From positions 1 through 42,384 of the IMG/VR virus record IMGVR_UViG_3300044630_002302: DNA of 42,384 nucleotides; one strand, given 5' to 3'. The stretch is from a virus. The notes beneath the pieces are model-generated. The model was given only the letters and a program-made list of their open reading frames with translations. It made no database searches and was not told the DNA's origin. This document shows positions 24,521-31,063 of the stretch, piece by piece. Numbering within the stretch: position 1 is the stretch's first letter; every line of letters begins with the position of its first letter. The translations under genes were made by a program, and so were the position numbers.

Positions 24521-25089
24521 CCTCTATCAAATCCAATATAGTGAAACATAAACTTCTGTGTTAATCCACAGTTAAATCCTAGATGCCATTCATCCCACTT
24601 GTTCCATTTATACACAGCACCTTGTTCTGTCATATGAAATGCTTGATCTTTTAAGATAAAGATCTTGCCCATAGCAGGTGGTTCAATAAAGAAACTGTAG
24701 CGCACCATACGAGGATCGTGTCTATGTGTTTGATACTCTTTAACAATATCCCAATGTAAAGGCACACACTTACCCGGACGCATAGAACTGACCCAGACAT
24801 TGTAAGAATCAGCATTGACTAGATCTCCAAACAGGTCTACAACATTAGTATCAAAATGTGTACCCGGATAATAGTTGATCCATTCCACAGTATCAGACCC
24901 CATATACCCAGCGTTGGTCCAAATATCACGCATCTCATATTTTTTCTGTAGTAGCTCTTCATCGAGTTCTACAGCATTTCCATAGGGTGTTTCTGATGTG
25001 CGAACATCACCTTGCTGTACTCGTAAGTGTTCTATTAACGAATCACAATCTATTTGATTTTTGAAATTTCCTACGTAAGTTGCGTGCAT
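24517..25089 (-). CDS. 2OG-type oxygenase, HWD family
   Basis: 190 residues. Metal site H112-W-D114 (VPLHWDIVKE), distal H169 (DEWHLGFN); the position of the 2OG-binding arginine holds a lysine (K179 in TQKFMFHYIG). The strands YSFFIEPP and KIFILKDQAFH lie between. The arrangement resembles Asp/Asn hydroxylases, in which a lysine at the carboxylate site is uncommon. It is a single gene on the minus strand between two plus-strand oxygenase genes, convergent with 23738-24520 and divergent from 25132-25995. TATAAAGA lies 4 bases before its ATG, a weak late-type motif. Confidence 0.7.
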   Translation of the reverse strand: MHATYVGNFKNQIDCDSLIEHLRVQQGDVRTSETPYGNAVELDEELLQKKYEMRDIWTNAGYMGSDTVEWINYYPGTHFDTNVVDLFGDLVNADSYNVWVSSMRPGKCVPLHWDIVKEYQTHRHDPRMVRYSFFIEPPAMGKIFILKDQAFHMTEQGAVYKWNKWDEWHLGFNCGLTQKFMFHYIGFDRG

Positions 25090-25118
25090 CGGATCTTTAT
25101 ACCTTTAAAGTTCTAACC

Positions 25119-25126
25119 TATAAATA
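25119..25126 (+). promoter_or_regulatory. T4 late promoter, perfect consensus, 5 bases before an ATG
   Basis: TATAAATA is identical to the T4 late -10 consensus. AATTC separates it from the ATG at 25132, and there is no Shine-Dalgarno. Predicts a leaderless late mRNA. Confidence 0.7.
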
Positions 25127-25131
25127 AATTC

Positions 25132-25995
25132 ATGCTTACACTCAATGGTAAACCTTTTATTACACTAGACCCTTATTTAGACATTCCTAAGATGTTAAGT
25201 CTTAGAGATGAATGGGAATTTCTACTCTGCAAAAGCTGGGATAAAATACGCACAGGTGTTTGGAATGCCGGTGGACATGCTCCCGAGGACATATATAGTC
25301 CATACGAAGTATTCCGCGAAAAAGGACTCTTATACTACGTTTACGAGCGTGCTAATGAGGAGAGAAAGACTAATCCTAAGTTAGATCAACAACTAAGATA
25401 TTTTGAAGATAAGGATGATAAGCACGGATTAAGTAGACTGCTTAAATTAAAATATGGAGCATTTGATCCATATAACATCTTAAACATCAGAAAAACTGTT
25501 AGTAGCCATTATGCGGCCGATGCTTATATTTTTACAGAAGAAGATTGGAATACTTATAGTTGGGTGGATTATGTTGATGAGTTTCCTAATCTTAAAAACT
25601 TTGTAGAAAGTTTGCCTATGGACCGTTTGGGAATCGTAACAGTGTTCTATAACGAACATTATATTCCATTAGGTCATCATAGAGATTTTAATTACTTTCC
25701 AAGAGAACGTGGTAATAAACCAGAAACATTCCCACATCGCCAAGAACTTATATGGTTCCGCTTTGACATTGATCGTCCTTTTTATCTATTTGATCTAGAC
25801 GAAAAACTAGGAACAGTTAAAAACGCTGTACCTGTTGAAGGACATGCAGCATTTTTCAACCATCATAATTGGCACGGAAATTTTGATTCTTATTCCAAGA
25901 GCAGTATAACTGTTAAAGTTGAAGGTAGATTCACCCCGGAGTTTCGAGAACTAATCGGGGTGAATAATTTGGAATACTATTTTAAAGAAGATTAA
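25132..25995 (+). CDS. 2OG-type oxygenase, HRD...WH family, member 2
   Basis: 287 residues. Metal site H183-R-D185 (LGHHRDFNYF) and distal H248 (NHHNWHGN). At the position of the 2OG-binding arginine there is K262 (SITVKVEG), whereas the paralogue at 23738 has R229. The N-terminal domain has AFDPYNILNIRK like the YDPYQFVFLK block of the paralogue. The R-to-K change may alter co-substrate binding, or the enzyme may use a different 2-oxoacid. It follows a perfect late promoter motif, stands alone on the plus strand, and its stop overlaps the convergent tail-fibre-like gene by 4 bases (25992-25995). Confidence 0.75.
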   Translation: MLTLNGKPFITLDPYLDIPKMLSLRDEWEFLLCKSWDKIRTGVWNAGGHAPEDIYSPYEVFREKGLLYYVYERANEERKTNPKLDQQLRYFEDKDDKHGLSRLLKLKYGAFDPYNILNIRKTVSSHYAADAYIFTEEDWNTYSWVDYVDEFPNLKNFVESLPMDRLGIVTVFYNEHYIPLGHHRDFNYFPRERGNKPETFPHRQELIWFRFDIDRPFYLFDLDEKLGTVKNAVPVEGHAAFFNHHNWHGNFDSYSKSSITVKVEGRFTPEFRELIGVNNLEYYFKED

Positions 25996-27353
25996 TCGTA
26001 AAGTGGAATATATTTTGTAACTCCATTAACAGTAACTTCTAACCAGCTATCGACAGTAACAGCATCTACAGGAGTATTTCCAGTTTCTCCTATTAGGTTT
26101 ATATTAGCTGTCATTAATTTACCATCTGTACCATCGAAAATCATAGTACTTGCGTCACTGAATAAGGAACCTGTTAAATCAGCTCTTAATCCACCACGTA
26201 TTATTGCATCGCCATTTACGTCTAAAGTAGCTTGAGCGTTCTCTTGATTTACACCTAATTGACCAAAACAGTCAAATGTTAAATAGTTAGCTGGATCAAT
26301 TGCATCTTCACCTACAGTAGCTACAAAGAATTTTCCTGGAAGGTGGGTTGCTGTTGGATTACCAGTAGGATCTACTTGACTACCAATAAGAACTACAGAT
26401 GCGTCACTATCAACAGACGATTGATAACCTTTAAAGATTATAGAACCTAAAGATTCACCACCATCGAAGTCAATGGAATTACCACTTATATCTTTCTTAG
26501 TAGTATAAATGTCAACATGATTCGAATCATCAATGATATCATCTATATCATTGGTTACATTTTCAGTACTGTTTAATACTATTCTAAACTGTGGTTCATC
26601 AATAAGACCATTACCTTGAACGGTTACAGGAGTAAGACCAGTAGCAATAATAAAATTGTTATCAACAGTTAATCCAACAGTTGATAACGTGTTACCAAAT
26701 AGAGTATTACTAACACCGTCTACCAACACAGTAGAATCGTCACCAAATACTGATCCAACTAAATTTCCTTGTAATGCTTCACCTACATCAATACCAATTG
26801 GAGAACCACCAATAGTTGAACCAAATGGAAGATTAACGGATGAACCACTTGCTGTTAGTACAGCATTACCTAGGTAAAGAGAAGTACCACTTAGATATAA
26901 ATCTTTGAATCTTGCTGTTGGACTACCAATGTCAAATACTAGGCTAGAACTAGGAATAATGTCGCCTTTAACTGTACCATCAAGGTTAATTTTTCCTTCA
27001 ATAGCATCTACCAATAAACTTGAATCATCAGCAAATAATGACCCCTGGAATCCATCAGCTTGTATAACTCCACTATAATCTGGTAGACTAACTGTGGCTA
27101 TAATTTGATTACCGCTATCATTATATGTGAAAGTAATACCGGAATGACCTGCATGTGTAAACAACGGTTCTACAGCATCTTGTATATCTTCATCTGAAAA
27201 ACCAGATACTGGAGTTAGTGCATTTGGCAATGTAGCACCATCACCAATATATAATTTTTTATCGTTGGTAGTCCATAACAGCTCACCTTGAGCTAATGGC
27301 ACTATCATGGCATTTTTTTCTGCTTCAGTGCCTCTGCGAATTTGTAAGGGCAT
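25992..27353 (-). CDS. Tail-fibre-like virion structural protein with repeats
   Basis: 453 residues. The start MPLQIRRGTEAEK...PLAQGELLWTTNDKKLYIGDG is the classic N-terminal block of phage tail-fibre and hyaluronidase-type structural proteins. A repeat of the form GS[LV]F-x-D-[DA]-S-[ST]-x-[LIM]-[VF]-D recurs three times (GSLFADDSSLLVDA, GSVFGDDSTVLVDG, GSLFSDASTMIFDG). The middle is Gly/Asn/Ser/Thr/Asp-rich beta, typical of trimeric fibres. It has a good Shine-Dalgarno (CAGGAG) and a late motif 36 bases upstream, as expected for a virion protein. Located between the oxygenase island and three more oxygenases, it is a plausible modification substrate, but nothing proves that. Confidence 0.85.
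   Translation of the reverse strand: MPLQIRRGTEAEKNAMIVPLAQGELLWTTNDKKLYIGDGATLPNALTPVSGFSDEDIQDAVEPLFTHAGHSGITFTYNDSGNQIIATVSLPDYSGVIQADGFQGSLFADDSSLLVDAIEGKINLDGTVKGDIIPSSSLVFDIGSPTARFKDLYLSGTSLYLGNAVLTASGSSVNLPFGSTIGGSPIGIDVGEALQGNLVGSVFGDDSTVLVDGVSNTLFGNTLSTVGLTVDNNFIIATGLTPVTVQGNGLIDEPQFRIVLNSTENVTNDIDDIIDDSNHVDIYTTKKDISGNSIDFDGGESLGSIIFKGYQSSVDSDASVVLIGSQVDPTGNPTATHLPGKFFVATVGEDAIDPANYLTFDCFGQLGVNQENAQATLDVNGDAIIRGGLRADLTGSLFSDASTMIFDGTDGKLMTANINLIGETGNTPVDAVTVDSWLEVTVNGVTKYIPLYD
26658..26688. repeat. 9-bp inverted repeat inside the fibre gene
   Basis: GTTATCAAC (26658-26666) and GTTGATAAC (26680-26688) are perfect complements separated by 13 bases inside the coding sequence. They could form a hairpin in mRNA or be a recombination spot; chance cannot be excluded. 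Confidence 0.35.
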
Positions 27354-27389
27354 ATCTAAAACTCCTGGAGTATTCTTTCCTAACTCATA

Positions 27390-27397
27390 TATTTATG
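27390..27397 (-). promoter_or_regulatory. T4-type late promoter of the fibre gene
   Basis: CATAAATA on the minus strand, one mismatch to TATAAATA, 36 bases before the ATG at 27353. The leader contains a Shine-Dalgarno, unlike the island genes. Confidence 0.6.
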
Positions 27398-27441
27398 TCA
27401 AGAGAAACAATCCATAATACTTAAAAAGTTACTATAACAGC

Positions 27442-27813
27442 CTAAATATCGCCTTTAACAGGCTTTTCATCCCAACGTTTTTTCTCAGGGCTAAACTGAT
27501 TAGTTCTAAATGTAGTGATCTGCTGATCTTCTTCCCACCATGTATTTACTACAGGAATAATACGAATTCCTGGGTGGCTTGGTGCTTCCGCTATGCTTGG
27601 GCTGTTCCAGCATCCTTCATGTAAGACTCCATTAGATTCTGATGATGTAGCTCGATGCAGAAGCCCTAGATTAACTGCTTGAGGAAATTTGCAATCTTCA
27701 AGAGTTAGCGTAATAAATCCGCCTGCCTCTGTAGGCATATACATTTCTGTAGGAATTTCAGCTGAAGCTAATGTGGTGAAAAATAGGGCAGAAAACATGA
27801 TATTTTTAATCAT
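27442..27813 (-). CDS. Secreted hypothetical protein
   Basis: 123 residues with a signal peptide (MIKNIMFSALFFTTLASA, cleavage expected after residue 18) and two cysteines in the mature part (EDCKFPQ, EGCWNSP), so a disulphide in the periplasm is possible. I recognise no family. A Shine-Dalgarno GAGGAG precedes the ATG and a GTTAAATA late motif lies 38 bases upstream. A periplasmic phage protein expressed late could act in lysis, adsorption block or envelope remodelling; the sequence does not decide. Confidence 0.7.
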   Translation of the reverse strand: MIKNIMFSALFFTTLASAEIPTEMYMPTEAGGFITLTLEDCKFPQAVNLGLLHRATSSESNGVLHEGCWNSPSIAEAPSHPGIRIIPVVNTWWEEDQQITTFRTNQFSPEKKRWDEKPVKGDI

Positions 27814-27851
27814 CGTTACTCCTCGCGGTCGAAGGTAACGATCGCTACAAC

Positions 27852-27859
27852 TATTTAAC
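27852..27859 (-). promoter_or_regulatory. T4-type late promoter motif
   Basis: GTTAAATA on the minus strand, 38 bases before the ATG at 27813. Confidence 0.45.
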
Positions 27860-27883
27860 TTTTATGATGTTAATAAATTGTAA

Positions 27884-28441
27884 CTATTTTAACGGAGGAC
27901 CCACTAACCAAGTAACAATACTTTTTCGTTCACCTGCGGTTACTGGTTCAACACCGTGCATGATGTGGCATGGAAACACTACAACCGAACCAGGCTTAGT
28001 TTCTATATATTGTTTGTTTTTTGCATCGTGCATAAAGTAAAAACGTCCGCCTTCGTAGTCGTCATTAAGAAATGCTATTGCTGTTAGCTTACGTACTATT
28101 CCCGGCGAAACTACCTGCGTGTCTACGTGGCCGTCATACTTGTCGCCGGTACCTTCATAGGTTAGTAAATCACACTGTGATACACCATAGATGTCATATT
28201 GCCAACAACGCATATTAGCCTTCATGCCAAACGAATGAAGCATCATTGCCATAAAGTTAAACTCTCCAGGATACTGTGCGGTGACTTTTCTAAACTTTTC
28301 GTTTAAATTTCCATTGCCAACATAGCCCGGAAACTCCTCTAGAGTTTCTGATTCTTTAAGAAATAGTTCAATTAAATTCTTAGGTATATGTTCTGGAAAC
28401 TCCCAGTACATAAAATCATTGTGTACGTTGTTTTCTTCCAT
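27884..28441 (-). CDS. Prolyl 4-hydroxylase-like 2OG-Fe(II) oxygenase
   Basis: 185 residues. The pattern is that of the P4Hc domain: DLLTYEGTGDKYDGHVDT with H105-V-D107, then KLTAIAFLNDDYEGGRFYF, KPGSVVVFPCHIMHGVEPV with distal H162, and ERKSIVTWLVG providing R172/K173 for 2OG. This domain hydroxylates prolines in animal and bacterial proteins and appears widely in marine phages. It starts right at the end of the next upstream oxygenase gene (28441/28442) and is the last of three oxygenase genes in a row. Complete and probably active. Confidence 0.88.
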   Translation of the reverse strand: MEENNVHNDFMYWEFPEHIPKNLIELFLKESETLEEFPGYVGNGNLNEKFRKVTAQYPGEFNFMAMMLHSFGMKANMRCWQYDIYGVSQCDLLTYEGTGDKYDGHVDTQVVSPGIVRKLTAIAFLNDDYEGGRFYFMHDAKNKQYIETKPGSVVVFPCHIMHGVEPVTAGERKSIVTWLVGPPLK

Positions 28442-29014
28442 TTAAGAATACTCCACATCTGCAGCCAATACAAATCTATAATTGTTGCTTTGAACAATAC
28501 CGGGTCTATGATAAACATTGCTAGGATATACTACCCAGGTAAAATCGCTTGGACGTATGAAAAATTTGCCTTCTCCGTTAGGACCATTTGGTGCCATCTC
28601 TGTTCCACAATAATCTCGATCGTTAACATCCTCAGGTATGTGTAGATATAAAACACCACTCATCATACTAGATCCCGGATTTTTAGGATGCCAGTGATCG
28701 TGCCACAGGTTTTCGCGATCTTCAGCACCCTCAAGATTAGTCATATAACTCCACGCCATCATGTTTGATACTTTAACTTCACGACCTAGATACATGAACA
28801 CACTAAACAAAAAGCTCATACGATACTTTAACCATACTTCTTCTGGTCGTGCAAATATATTTTCTTTGGTTTGATATTTTGGACTATTGGTAAAATAATT
28901 ACCGTCAGCTATTATATCTTTGATAATTTCGCAGGCTTCTTGATTATCTTGAGATGTGATAATGCCGCTGAAATCAAATTTGCGTACCAGTGAGTTTTGA
29001 TCGATTACATTCAT
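28442..29014 (-). CDS. Putative 2OG-Fe(II) oxygenase (PF13759-like)
   Basis: 190 residues. WHDHWHPKNPGSSMMSGVLY (104-123) matches the WHxHxHP...SGVYY signature of the phage-type 2OG oxygenases. The metal site probably uses H105 or H107 together with distal H169 (SNVYHRPGI), with R180 (NYRFVLAADV) as 2OG partner. The beta strands VLYLHIP and FTWVVYPS frame the jelly roll. The start overlaps the preceding gene by 4 bases (29011-29014). Substrate unknown; it probably acts with its two neighbours. Confidence 0.82.
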   Translation of the reverse strand: MNVIDQNSLVRKFDFSGIITSQDNQEACEIIKDIIADGNYFTNSPKYQTKENIFARPEEVWLKYRMSFLFSVFMYLGREVKVSNMMAWSYMTNLEGAEDRENLWHDHWHPKNPGSSMMSGVLYLHIPEDVNDRDYCGTEMAPNGPNGEGKFFIRPSDFTWVVYPSNVYHRPGIVQSNNYRFVLAADVEYS

Positions 29015-29568
29015 TTGAAATTAAATGCTATAGAAATTCTTACATCGTCGGACATATTTGCTTCAACGTAATGACGCATATATGCTGGAAATATTATCAA
29101 GAGTTTTTCTCTTGGGATTTGTTTTATCTTGGTTACATTATTTTCATTATTTTCGTATTCATGTATCCAATCAACAAATGAGTCTGGTCGTTCGATAACT
29201 AAGTCGCCGCAATCTTTAGGTGCTTTAACATATAGCACTGCTGATATATACGACCCTGGATGATTATGAGCAGTATTGTAATGGTATTTTTCGTTTACAT
29301 TGAACCAATAATTTCCCAATGTAGGTTCTTTGGTAATTCCTAGATCGTTATAGACTTCTTGAACTTTTGTTGTAACAGAATCGATAAGGCCGGTCATAAA
29401 AGGTTTTTCATACCTTGTGTAACTCTTACTTTGCCATCCCCCTCTGTTACTGTACGTTTCACCTGGGATTCTATTTTTTAAGTCAATTATGGCTGACTCT
29501 ATACTGGTTAGCACATAGTCTAACTCTTCTACAAATACAGCATTGGTGAAAGGTGCGATTTTAATCAT
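29011..29568 (-). CDS. Putative 2OG-Fe(II) oxygenase (PF13759-like)
   Basis: The open frame extends to 29649, but that part lies within the tRNA-Gly gene, so the ATG at 29568-29566 (MIKIAPFTNA) is the start; this gives 185 residues. Signature: YHYNTAHNHPGSYISAVLYV with H101-N-H103, distal H166 (AYMRHYVEA) and R177 (DVRISIAFNF). It belongs to the same family as the gene downstream, with the HxH in place of HxD. First of three coupled oxygenase genes. The ATG begins only 5 bases from the tRNA 3' end, so it may be released by tRNA processing of a longer transcript. Confidence 0.83.
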   Translation of the reverse strand: MIKIAPFTNAVFVEELDYVLTSIESAIIDLKNRIPGETYSNRGGWQSKSYTRYEKPFMTGLIDSVTTKVQEVYNDLGITKEPTLGNYWFNVNEKYHYNTAHNHPGSYISAVLYVKAPKDCGDLVIERPDSFVDWIHEYENNENNVTKIKQIPREKLLIIFPAYMRHYVEANMSDDVRISIAFNFK

Positions 29569-29573
29569 TTGAT

Positions 29574-29647
29574 TGGAGCGGGATAAGGGGATCGAACCCT
29601 CGCTAAAAGTTTGGAAAACTCTTGTGCTACCATTACACCAATCCCGC
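29574..29647 (-). tRNA. tRNA-Gly(UCC)
   Basis: Cloverleaf read on the minus strand: acceptor GCGGGAT with ATCCCGC, D-arm GTGTAATGGTAGCAC, anticodon loop TTTCCAA (anticodon TCC), T-loop TTCGATC, encoded CCA end. Reads GGA, common in AT-rich phage genes. Confidence 0.93.
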
Positions 29648-29652
29648 ACATA

Positions 29653-29898
29653 TTAACTGTGTCCTTTGTGAATTTTATCAAAGAAGTCTTTTCTGGTATA
29701 AAGGCCTTGTTCAACTTCTAATAATGCTGTTACTGCCGGACCGTAATTGCCACTAACTTTTGGAGTTGAACCGTGTTTTATTTCACGAGCTCTTTCTGCG
29801 GCTATTAAGATTAGATCAAATTGATTACCACCTACTACTTCCACTGCTTTTTGTGTGTCATTTGGTGCGCGATTCCTATCTATTCTTGTTAACGGCAT
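29653..29898 (-). CDS. rpoZ: RNA polymerase omega subunit homologue
   Basis: 81 residues. GGNQFDLILIAAERAREIKH (about 23-42) reproduces the conserved omega core (GNRFDLVLVAARRARQM in E. coli), and VTALLEVEQGL matches the second conserved block (VIALREIEEGL). The extra residues before the core (MPLTRIDRNRAPNDTQ) and the C-terminal helix RKDFFDKIHK are compatible with the family, which is 70-110 residues long. Omega helps assemble the beta' subunit and mediates ppGpp effects. A phage copy could replace host omega and alter transcription during infection. A good Shine-Dalgarno (AGGAG) precedes the ATG. It sits between tRNA-Thr and tRNA-Gly. Confidence 0.8.
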   Translation of the reverse strand: MPLTRIDRNRAPNDTQKAVEVVGGNQFDLILIAAERAREIKHGSTPKVSGNYGPAVTALLEVEQGLYTRKDFFDKIHKGHS

Positions 29899-29919
29899 TT
29901 AATTCTCCTAGTATTGTTG

Positions 29920-29995
29920 TGGTGCCGGGTATCGGAATTGAACTGATGACCTTCGCATTACAAGTGCGCTGCTCTGCCTGCTGAGCTAACCCGGC
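29920..29995 (-). tRNA. tRNA-Thr(UGU)
   Basis: Acceptor GCCGGGT with ACCCGGC, D-arm TAGCTCAGCAGGCAGAGCA, anticodon loop CTTGTAA (anticodon TGT), T-loop TTCAATT, encoded CCA. Confidence 0.93.
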
Positions 29996-30003
29996 GTTAA
30001 TTT

Positions 30004-30183
30004 TTAAACAGTTGTTACAGTTGTTCTTTCTTGGACCAACGCAATTCTATTAAGAATCTTACGTTTGTCTTTTTTCTTAGAAGTTTTTTCTAACATTGTG
30101 TTTAATTGATTTAAATTTAATGGACCTAGTCTAGGTTTACCTGTACGGGTCTGCATTGGGTTTGCTGTTTTCTTTGATGCCAT
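30004..30183 (-). CDS. Small basic protein (59 residues)
   Basis: The frame runs from the ATG at 30183-30181, preceded by a clear Shine-Dalgarno AAGGAG, to a TAA at 30006-30004. The product starts MASKKTANPMQTRTGKP and is basic (Lys/Arg about a quarter of all residues), with LNQLNTMLEK and SKKKDKRKILNRI forming helices. I recognise no family. The strong ribosome-binding site and tight packing (9 bases to the next gene upstream) argue that it is real; nucleic-acid binding would fit the charge. Confidence 0.65.
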   Translation of the reverse strand: MASKKTANPMQTRTGKPRLGPLNLNQLNTMLEKTSKKKDKRKILNRIALVQERTTVTTV

Positions 30184-30192
30184 AATAACTCC

Positions 30193-30495
30193 TTAATCTT
30201 TTTCTATGAATGAATGACTACCGTCGCAGTTGCCATCTGGATCTTTTGTTCTACCACAAGTACAATTACCTTGTGTTGCTTGAAGAGTTCCCTCAGCGAC
30301 TAATCTAGATATTTCACCAATAGGGGTATCTGCTGGATACACTTTTTCAACTTCGCCTGTAGATTTGTTCAGCTCAAACTCTGGTAATATTTCTTTTTTC
30401 TTTTTGCCAAAGATAGCGTCAAATCTATTGTCAAACTCATCCTTGCTGACACTAAAAGGACGAGGGCGACTGCCTTTTCCTGCTTCGTGTGCCAT
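30193..30495 (-). CDS. Phage leader domain fused to a CDGSH iron-sulphur motif
   Basis: 100 residues. The first 35 (MAHEAGKGSRPRPFSVSKD...FDAIFGKKKK) match a short protein common in phages. The C-terminus has CTCGRTKDPDGNCDGSH (78-94), the CDGSH motif (C-x-C-x(n)-C-D-G-x-H), whose three Cys and one His hold a 2Fe-2S cluster in mitoNEET-like proteins; the spacing is one residue longer than in mitoNEET. The middle (residues 40-75) has no clear fold. A redox or cluster-transfer role for the many iron-sulphur enzymes in this genome would make sense, but this is inference. Shine-Dalgarno lies within the end of the upstream small gene. Confidence 0.72.
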   Translation of the reverse strand: MAHEAGKGSRPRPFSVSKDEFDNRFDAIFGKKKKEILPEFELNKSTGEVEKVYPADTPIGEISRLVAEGTLQATQGNCTCGRTKDPDGNCDGSHSFIEKD

Positions 30496-30498
30496 GGG

Positions 30499-30663
30499 TT
30501 ACTCCTTATTATTTTCTTTAACACGTGGTCCGCGGAAAGGTTGAGATGAAGCTAACTCTGCTTGTATAAACATCTTTTTGACAAGATTGCGGTTTTCTTT
30601 AGGGGTGTTAGCGATCATCTGTTTTGCTGATTTACTTAAATTGAAGTTTGCGTTTGGTTTCAT
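30499..30663 (-). CDS. Small helical protein (54 residues)
   Basis: ATG at 30663-30661, stop at 30501-30499, 3 bases before the CDGSH gene, whose Shine-Dalgarno (AAGGAG) lies in its last codons. Product begins MKPNANFNLSKSAKQMIAN, is basic and mainly helical, ends PRVKENNKE. Unrecognised, but packing suggests a real gene. Confidence 0.6.
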   Translation of the reverse strand: MKPNANFNLSKSAKQMIANTPKENRNLVKKMFIQAELASSQPFRGPRVKENNKE

Positions 30664-30686
30664 GATACAATAATTATCCTTTTATA

Positions 30687-30959
30687 TTAAGCGGTGCGCT
30701 GAATTAGATGCCAACCAAACTGTGTTTGAACTGGCTCACTTAGACTACCAACTTCTAAACCAAAAGCAGCATCTTCAAACGGTTTGACCATTTGGCCACG
30801 ACCAAACGGTCCTAGGTTACCACCATTACTGCCACTAGGACATTTGCTGTGTGTCTGTGCGAGGGAGGCAAAATTTTCACCACTTGCAATCTTTGCTTTT
30901 AATGTATTAGCTGTGTTTAAATCTTCTACTAAAATATGACTTGCTGTTACCTGTGACAT
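30687..30959 (-). CDS. ppiC: Parvulin-type peptidyl-prolyl isomerase
   Basis: 90 residues, the length of free-standing parvulin (E. coli PpiC is 93). ASHILVED (6-13), the KCPSGSNGGNLGPFGRGQMV block and the final TQFGWHLIQ are the signature of the rotamase domain, with both motif histidines in ASHILV and GWHLI. It catalyses cis/trans isomerisation of Xaa-Pro bonds and has no signal peptide, so it would work in the cytoplasm on nascent phage proteins. A phage-encoded parvulin is uncommon. It lies between tRNA-Glu and small genes in the tRNA region. Confidence 0.93.
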   Translation of the reverse strand: MSQVTASHILVEDLNTANTLKAKIASGENFASLAQTHSKCPSGSNGGNLGPFGRGQMVKPFEDAAFGLEVGSLSEPVQTQFGWHLIQRTA

Positions 30960-30977
30960 CTGCTTCTCCTATTAAAT

Positions 30978-31053
30978 TGGTACTCCCAACGAGATTCGAA
31001 CTCGTGTTACCTGCGTGAAAGGCGGGTGTCCTCGGCCTCTAGACGATGGGAGC
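30978..31053 (-). tRNA. tRNA-Glu(UUC)
   Basis: Acceptor GCTCCCA with TGGGAGT (G-T at the first pair), D-arm TCGTCTAGAGGCCGAGGACA, anticodon loop CTTTCAC (anticodon TTC), T-loop TTCGAAT, encoded CCA. Confidence 0.92.
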
Positions 31054-31063
31054 ATTGTTTATA

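Noticed and set aside
29569-29649. Longer start for the oxygenase at 29011
   Set aside because: The extra 27 codons lie inside the tRNA-Gly gene; the internal ATG at 29568 is better.
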